From Pisolithus tinctorius (lineage: Eukaryota; Basidiomycota; Agaricomycetes; Boletales; Pisolithaceae), in NCBI GenBank assembly GCA_024663395.1, contig JANFAH010000005.1, forward strand, positions 2,170,001 through 2,234,000: DNA of 64,000 nt, read 5' to 3'. Of this stretch, positions 57,343-64,000 are shown one piece after another. The stretch's first letter is position 1. The number at the start of each line of letters is the position of its first letter. The position numbers were made by a program, and so were the translations under genes. The notes beneath the pieces were generated by a model. It saw nothing but the letters and a program-made list of their open reading frames with translations. It was not told where the DNA came from and made no database searches.

Positions 57343-58719
57343 TCACAGAACGACCGAATGAGAGACGACAAAATCACCTGTCTCCCGGTATCTGTACCGT
57401 CGAGGAGGATCGATGTCTTCCAGTTGTTGAAGCAATACGAGGCATTTTCCCCTGAGTTCCGTGCTGTGGGGACGATGCTTTTGCAAAAGCAATCTGTTGT
57501 AATACACTAGGGAATCCATGCACCCTGATGTCCATTAGTTTCGGCTGATTGTATGACAGGATGATCTTACATTTACTGTCAGGCTGTTCGTTCAGCAGTT
57601 CTTCGATGACCATTATCTCTCGTAGAAGTTGTTTTTCGTTCTCTCCTATGGGCTGCGCTAAGTTGTCCGCATTAAATCGGGCAGATGAATTCGCTGTACC
57701 TGACCCCATTAGCCACCTGTGGTATATCCATGCACTCTGGTCGTCCGGATCCGTGTATATCGCATTGTGTATCAGTTCGAGCTCTTTACGAGATCAACGA
57801 ATCGTCCAGATAAGAAAGATATAGAAGAAGAAAAAAGTACCTTCGTCTCGCGACTTGACAGGGTCCAGCTGACCTGAGCGCCACAGAGATGTATAAATCT
57901 TAGAGCGCTGATGCCAGGCACTAAAGTTCGAGAAACTAGAGCTGATTTTACGGGTAGTGTACGCCAGTTCCGCCGTTTCAGGCCGCTGAATCGGCATACT
58001 CGCTAGAACATATCTACGATAGTTCCACGCCATAACTTGTGGAAAACACATAGCGGTCAGTGAAGTCGACAGAGGGAATGGATCGAAGCTAACAGTTTCG
58101 TGGATCTGCATTGAGCATCTTGTCTACCACAGCAAGTTCTTTGTTCCAGTTGTCAATCCTCCATTGTAATGACGGTTTCTCTTCAACGATAGGCCCGTCA
58201 GGTATGTTCTGGAGACACCAACGACGATGATTCCACAGCCAATATACTTTAGGATGGTCTTTGAGCGCTGTAGTTGTCAACATCAACTCGCTGGCAAGGA
58301 TATTGTTTAACTGTTCGGAGGTACTAGGGCCTGGGTTACAACAGATCATGTTATCAGACGAAGTTACAAACCTATCAGGGAAGATTCCGTTTAGCATGAT
58401 GTTTCGACGGTAGTTCCAGATAGTGTAGAATTCTGGATTCTTCTCAAGTAATTTCTGAGTCACATCGAATGCGTCCCTGCTCCAGTCCTTGTTCTTCTTC
58501 TGCGGAGGGAAGATCAGTTTGAGTCATGGTCCACAGACCTGAAGGTATTACGCGGGAGATCACGTCGTTTGTGAGCGCAAGATAATCAACAATCTTTGAT
58601 CTCTCTCGCTCCTTGTTTGCCTGGATGGCAGCCGGAGACTGACGGACGCGCCTGACATTGTGCTAGGCCAATCGTCTGTGGTCGTAATATGCAGACGGCT
58701 TTGACTCCTCACTTACCAT
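57343..58719 (-). CDS. BET4: Rab geranylgeranyltransferase (type II) alpha subunit
   Basis: Begins at 58719 with a one-codon exon (ATG, then GTAAGT) joined to HNVRRVRQSPAAIQANKERE. Protein prenyltransferase alpha (PPTA) repeats follow: IWNYRRNIMLNGIFP, VYWLWNHRRWCLQNIP, VMAWNYRRYVLASMP, FSAWHQRSKIYTSLW, and QSAWIYHRWLMGSG. The last exon gives YYNRLLLQKHRPHSTELRGK and LEDIDPPRRYRYRE before the stop at 57343-57345. With a beta subunit and the Rab escort protein, the enzyme adds geranylgeranyl groups to Rab C-terminal cysteines such as those of the YPT1 product encoded at 14765. It is divergent from SYF1, with 105 nt between the starts. Confidence 0.92.
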
Positions 58720-58824
58720 GATGTCGTGCAGCAAATGTTGTTCAGCGGACAAGTCCAATTTATTATGAGGATAAGTTAATTTGCACAAAATAACACATCA
58801 AAATTAATTGTCCTCTTTCCTTCG

Positions 58825-61800
58825 ATGCCGTCTGTCGCGATGGCGCTGGAGGAGCTGTCGTCTTACTTTCCGCTGACACTGCCGGTCCCAACGCCAAAGA
58901 CACATCCAGACTTGCTCACCATCAACGATGCTCAACGGGAAGAAGACCTACTTCGCAACCCGGCGTCATTCCGCGCGTGGTGGACAGCTATACATAACAC
59001 CAGAGATGCATTCAACGCGCAGCTAAAGGCCGAGCGACGTGCCGGTACTGTGAATGACGCTCGGACCCAACTCCTCGGGCCCCTCGCTACTCCTCTCGCG
59101 CGACGCTCGCTTCAGTGTCTAACCTACTTATACGAGTCTGCTCTCGTCCAGCTACCCGGCTCATTCAAACTCTGGAAGTCGTACCTGCAGATGAGAATGT
59201 CTTACGTGCTTGGCCCACCGATCCACAAGAAAAGAGCAGGCGGAAGGAAGAAGTTTCCGGAAATGAAGGACGCCTTAGAGGAAGAGCACGATTATAGCGA
59301 GGAGTGGGATGGTGGATTGGACGGGGTCGTCGGTTTGGAGGAATGGATAGCACTCGTGGCGACATATGAACGCGCCCTAATGTGGCTGCCAAAGGTACGC
59401 GTATACCCCACACCATCTTCAAATTGTGCTAATGGAGTATCAGCTACCTCGCCTTTGGTTGATGTATTTTTCCATCTTCTCTCATCCTCTCTGTCCCCCC
59501 GTGATATCTCACACTCATGCTCGCCGGACGTTTGATCGTGCGTTGCGCACGCTGCCCCCTTCTTTGCACTCCCGCATATGGATGCGATACCTGCTGTGGG
59601 CAGAAGGTAGGGGGGGTGCGACAATGGTTGCCGTATACCGTCGGTATCTCACTGCTGACCCAAGTCTCACTGAACACTATGCATCGTTATTGCTCAACCC
59701 CGCAGACTCCGCTCCTCGCCCACTGGAGGCTGCCAAGCTATTATTGTCTTTGGCAAGGAGAGCTGCGCGCGGAGAGTATATCAGTCCAGAAGGGAAAAGT
59801 CCCTACCAGTTACTCGGAGATTTCTTGGATGTTGTCGAACGCTTTGCAGAAGAAGTCGGGCTCGACGTCGACGATACCATTGAATCCAATGCTGCAGATG
59901 CCAGGGCAGATGCGGAGGCGAAGGAGAAGGAGGATCCCGCTTCTGCGGATGGGAAACTCGTGCGAGTAGCCGGTCCCTCCGTGCCTGCTACCGCGGATGG
60001 GAAGCCCCTTTCTGTGTACGATGAAGACGAGGATCCACTCAGCAAACGTAAACTCAATATCGAACGTATCGTGCGGAAGGATGGCCTCGAGGTATACAAG
60101 GATCAAGCTGGCCGTCTCTGGACAGGCCTCGCAACTTATTGGATCAAACGGGGTGAATTCGACCGAGCGAAAACTACGTTCGAGGCCGGCATTGCCTCAG
60201 TCCTCACCATCAGAGACTTCACACAAATATTCGATGGTTACGCTGAATTTAGCGAGTCTATCATTAGTGCGATGATGGAGAGTTTAGAAAATCCGGACGA
60301 AGATGAGGACGAGGAGGATATCAAAGACACAGAGCGTGAAGTGGATATCAGAATGAAAGAGTTTGAGGACTTAATGAATCGACGACCTTTCCTTGTCAAT
60401 GACGTCCTCCTACGACGGAACCCGAACGACGTTCAAGAGTGGGAGAAGCGAGTGGCACTATGGGGCAATGATGACGAGAAGGTATGGTTTCATCAACGCC
60501 TTTATTCGTCTTTCACGCATTTATTCACGTTTCAGGTGGCCGAGACGTATACCGAAGCTCTACAGACTATCAGCCCTCGCAAAGCCACTGCTAATCTCTA
60601 TCGGCTATATATCAATTTTGCGAGGTACTACGAAGAAGGAGGCGCATCTGGCACTGCAGAGCCCGATCTCGACAATGCGCGCAAGATTCTGGAAAAGGCT
60701 ACCAAAGTCAATTTCAAGACCGTTGAAGACCTCGCAGAAATCTGGTGTGAATGGGCTGAGATGGAATTGCGTCACGAGTAAGTCCCTCGGCCAACATTTC
60801 ACAAGGTTTTCATTTATAGCCTTGTAGGAATTATGATGACGCGATCCGAGTCATGCAGCGTGCAGCGGCTGTTCCGAAAGATGCGAAGGTCAACTACCAC
60901 GACCACGTACGTTTGTGGACATTGTTAATAGAGTGCATCGCTGATATATCCCAGACATTGCCTGTGCAAGCGCGACTATTTAAATCCCTGAAATTGTGGT
61001 CATTCTATGTCGACCTAGAGGAATCCATCGGAACGGTTGAATCGGCGAAAGCGGTCTACGATAAAATCATGGAGTTGAAGATTGCGAATGCACAGATCAT
61101 TATCAATTACGCTGCTTTTCTGGAGGAAAACGGATATTGGGAGGACAGCTTCAAGGTAATAACGCAATTCCTGCGTCGGCATCCCTGGTTGATCGCATGC
61201 AGGTGTACGAACGTGGAACGGAGCTGTTCACCTATCCTATATCGTTCGAAATTTGGAACATTTATTTGTCGAAGTTCATCAAACGATATGTATGGCTATG
61301 ATTCTCCTCTTCGTTTCCTTTCTGACCCTCCACAGGCAGGGACAAAACTGGAGCGTGCACGCGACCTTTTCGAACAAGCACTGGAGAAGTGCCCTGCGAA
61401 GTCATGCAAGCCGTTATTCCTTATGTACGGTCAACTCGAGGAGGACTACGGCCTCGCAAAGCGCGCCATGGCGATATACGAACGTGCTACGCAGGTAGTT
61501 GCCGACGAAGACAAGTTTGAGGTATGTTGTTACTGATCTCAGTGGATGTCTACTAACAACCTTCATAGATGTATACCATATACATTGCAAAAGCCACCGC
61601 CAACTACGGATTGCCCGCGACTCGACCAATTTATGAACGCGCTATCGAGGTCCTGCCCCCTAAGCAGACCGCTGAAATGTGTTTGCGGTTCGCGGCTCTT
61701 GAACGCAAACTTGGGGAAATTGACCGCGCCCGTGCCGTCTACGCGCACGCCTCACAATTCTGTGACCCGCGTGTCAATACGAAATTCTGGACAGAGTGGA

Positions 61801-62141
61801 ACAGCTTCGAGATCGAAACTGGGTCAGAGGATACCTTCCGGGAGATGCTTCGGATAAAACGAAGTGTACAAGCTCAATTCAACACCGAGGCATCCTATCT
61901 CGCCGCGCAGACTCTGTCCACTAAACAAAATAATGGAGGTGCCCAGGACGCAAGCCCTCAGCCTAGTGACCCAATGGCCGCTGCTGAACAACAAGCTGGC
62001 GCAATCAAAGGTCCTTCATTCGTAGCCGCCAAAAATACCACGCTACCAAGACTGGATGGGTCTCCGTCGGAGACGCCACAGACAGCCAAACAGCCGGAGG
62101 TTAACGCGGATGAAATACAGATATCGGACGAGGAAGTTTAG
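58825..62141 (+). CDS. SYF1: Pre-mRNA splicing factor SYF1 (XAB2/Cwf3)
   Basis: Seven exons: 58825-59394, 59444-60481, 60536-60777, 60828-61155, 61203-61289, 61336-61521, 61569-62141. All junctions are in phase. The product (about 1000 residues) is built of HAT repeats, for example RAWWTAIHNTRDAFN, SFKLWKSYLQMRMSYVLG, SRIWMRYLLWAEGRGG, RLWTGLATYWIKRGEFDRAK, KLWSFYVDLEESIGTVESAK, PLFLMYGQLEEDYGLAKRAM and MCLRFAALERKLGEIDRARA. An acidic insert lies near residue 470. The C-terminal 90 residues are unstructured and end in an acidic ISDEEV. SYF1 is a scaffold of the NineTeen complex in activated spliceosomes. The model is complete. Confidence 0.95.
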
Positions 62142-63132
62142 GGTTTTATTGTATCCATAGCGTACTTTGTTGTTTTACCTATCGCATCTCACATTTCTTT
62201 AGGTAAGGTCGACCCACTGGTTTGTGATATCCCTGGATGTTTCGAACGACGGAATGTGTCTTGTCAGCTGATGGAGATTGAATATTGATGAGTAAAACCA
62301 GGGACCTGTGGATGAGGTGTGATTACACCCCCCTACGAAGCAACTTCTCAAGTGGCCACGAGGAGGCCCCCCACACCAATCCTCTGAGCTTTGGGCCAAA
62401 CTCTTTCATTACTACAGGTGGGCCCCGGCTCGTCTTCGCTTTGGTACCCTTGCTATGCTCCTTGAGTAAGTACGAATCGCCGATCCAATCAAATAAGCAT
62501 GGTGCCTCGGTGCTGACGGGAAAAAAGGTAGGTGACACCGTTATGTAACACTGGCCCATGGTACTCTCGCGAACATTCCAGCGTAAAATCGAACTTGATG
62601 GTGTCCACCGGTATGACGATGTGTGGAGAGACGTCGGGGTAAAGTGTTAGAACGCGGGTATCTCGGCGTTTGTGCCTTCGCCGCCGTCGATAACGTTTGA
62701 CAACACTTTATATCAGGCTGCTGTGTTGGGTGGTCTATCGACACGCAAGCTAAACGGGCACGGGTGAGTAATTGTCTCGGTGGTCACTAACCTGTCGACA
62801 AACTCAGCAATGAGAAGGCCCGGCCTCGCGTTGAACATGCTGATGTCGTGGTGTCCAGCTAGACGTCACACGATACTCACAACTGTCCAGCCACGGACTG
62901 ATCGACTATCTTGTAGTGACAGACACTTCAGGAGGTTGACGTTGTCACTGCATATACAGACGTCATTTGGTTATTCGGTGTCTCAACTATGTTTGAGCCG
63001 AAGGTTAATTAATATACATAGCCCAGAGGTGGTAACAAAGCCGGCAAGCTACCAAAAGAAGAGCGTGAATTGGCTGAGTTGATGGAAGATGATAATTCAT
63101 GAACGGGCAAGCCGTGGTCGTACGACCGATTC
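62142..63132. other. Intergenic region between convergent genes
   Basis: 3' flanks of SYF1 and of the DUF3445 gene. No recognisable coding sequence, RNA gene or repeat was seen. Confidence 0.55.
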
Positions 63133-64000
63133 CTAATCATGGATGGGATAATGATCCTTCCATCCTGGATAGAACGGATGCTCATCTAGCGTCCTTTCCT
63201 TCCAATCGCTTGGCACCCATCCTTTCTGCTCCTGTTCCTTTGCCCACTCTTCAAGCGCAGGTATAACCTTGTGTTCGGTATGCCAAGACTCCTTGTATTC
63301 CATCATCGATTTCTTCCCTTCTCGCAACACTTTGAGGAGTAACCTGGGGATGTAAGGCTCTTGTCGAAAGTCGGTGATAGGTGTAAACAGAGCTTTGAAG
63401 TTGAATACAATAGCCCGTGACCTTGGCAAACGTCGCAGAGTTTGCCAGTCGACCCGCAGAAATATATCAGACGTCAGCAAGTCTGGATCCTGACGACTGC
63501 GGTGATGCCACTTCGGTGAATCTTTTTGGAAAAAGAGTGGTTCCCCGACTTCTAAACTCCATGCCCCTCGCTGGATGGGCTTGTCACAGGGCAACTTAGA
63601 GAAATATCTAACCGAACGTCAGGACGGACTGCCTATCACATCGCCTCGCGGATCGTACCTATCCACCGAAAGCGCCATCTTTTCCTTGTAGTCCGGAACG
63701 GGATCATGGATTTCACCGAGTGGTTTGCCAATTTTATGGCCAATGTTCCAGCCTATGGCTGAACATGCGATACCGGCTGTCATACGATAAAGCCCAGTCA
63801 GAGGATCCTCTTGTACGATGAAGAAATCCTCGGGAACATGTTCAAGGAGGAATATCAATGGGTGTATCGCGGTGATGTCGACCTGGGTATGGAGAATTTC
63901 ATTAGTGAATACGCCCGTCCAGTCGTTGTAACGGAATTGATTCGGGTATCTCTGGCAAATGTACTGAATGACCATTTCCATGCACTCCCTTGATGCCTCT
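63133..64000 (-). CDS. DUF3445 protein (heme-dependent oxidative N-demethylase-like), 5' partial
   Basis: The frame enters from the right edge and ends at 63133-63135. An intron of about 50 nt (63655-63606) is removed in phase, giving MALSVDRYFSKLPCDKPIQR. Recognisable DUF3445 blocks: VPEDFFIVQEDPLTGLYRMT, IGWNIGHKIGKPLGEIHDPV, LRVDWQTLRRLPRSRAIVFN. The RVDWQTLRRLP motif is the clearest. Bacterial members are heme-dependent oxidative N-demethylases; the role of fungal members is uncertain to me. The amino-terminal part, with any targeting signal, is outside the window. Confidence 0.82.

Noticed and set aside
1..64000. CRISPR array or bacterial operon features
   Set aside because: No regularly spaced direct repeats; genes have spliceosomal introns throughout.

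Overview
This is nuclear DNA of a filamentous fungus, most likely a mushroom-forming basidiomycete (Agaricomycetes). The evidence is dense genes with many 46-90 nt GT-AG introns, an Argonaute gene broken into about 25 exons, DUF6533 and DUF6534 membrane-protein genes (families expanded in basidiomycetes), a HET-domain remnant, degenerate TPRs of the kind found in fungal NLR/CHAT-type proteins, and small 7-cysteine metallothioneins. All gene models below were spliced by eye; start codons and some exon junctions are inference.

Layout. 1-4240: 3' end of NOP16, then a Zn(II)2Cys6 transcription factor. 4240-12280: gene-poor, with decayed TPR and HET coding sequence on the minus strand. 12282-24216: zinc-ribbon protein (+), membrane-anchored aspartic protease (-), YPT1/Rab1 (+), Argonaute (+), PDX1/SNZ1 (-), mitochondrial ribosomal protein mL49 (-). 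24587-33330: small nuclear-looking unknown protein (+), RS-rich protein (-) divergent from a cyclin L-like gene (+), intron-containing tRNA-Asp (-), DUF6534 7-TM protein (+). 34871-46569: SRP receptor alpha (-), Ser/Thr-rich single-pass membrane protein (-), glyoxalase II (+), SFT2 (-), EDC4/Ge-1 (+). 46570-55160: a rearranged metallothionein array with segmental duplications, followed by a DUF6533 membrane protein (-). 57343-64000: Rab geranylgeranyltransferase alpha BET4 (-) divergent from splicing factor SYF1 (+), then a DUF3445 protein (-) running off the end.

The most interesting region is 45.3-53.7 kb. Three short metallothionein genes, not obvious as open reading frames because each is split into three tiny exons, sit among copies of the 3' third of EDC4 and of the 3' end of the DUF6533 gene. 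One metallothionein is inverted, making about 0.6 kb inverted-repeat arms. The EDC4 copy is a dead pseudogene, and a 0.63 kb terminal-inverted-repeat element has landed only in the second unit. This looks like recent copy-number expansion of a metal-binding gene by tandem duplication that carried along parts of both neighbours.

Other genes are housekeeping with some functional links: YPT1 is a known substrate of the enzyme that BET4 belongs to; SFT2 and the SRP receptor act in the same secretory route; cyclin L, the RS-rich protein and SYF1 all relate to splicing; Argonaute and EDC4 both act in post-transcriptional RNA control.
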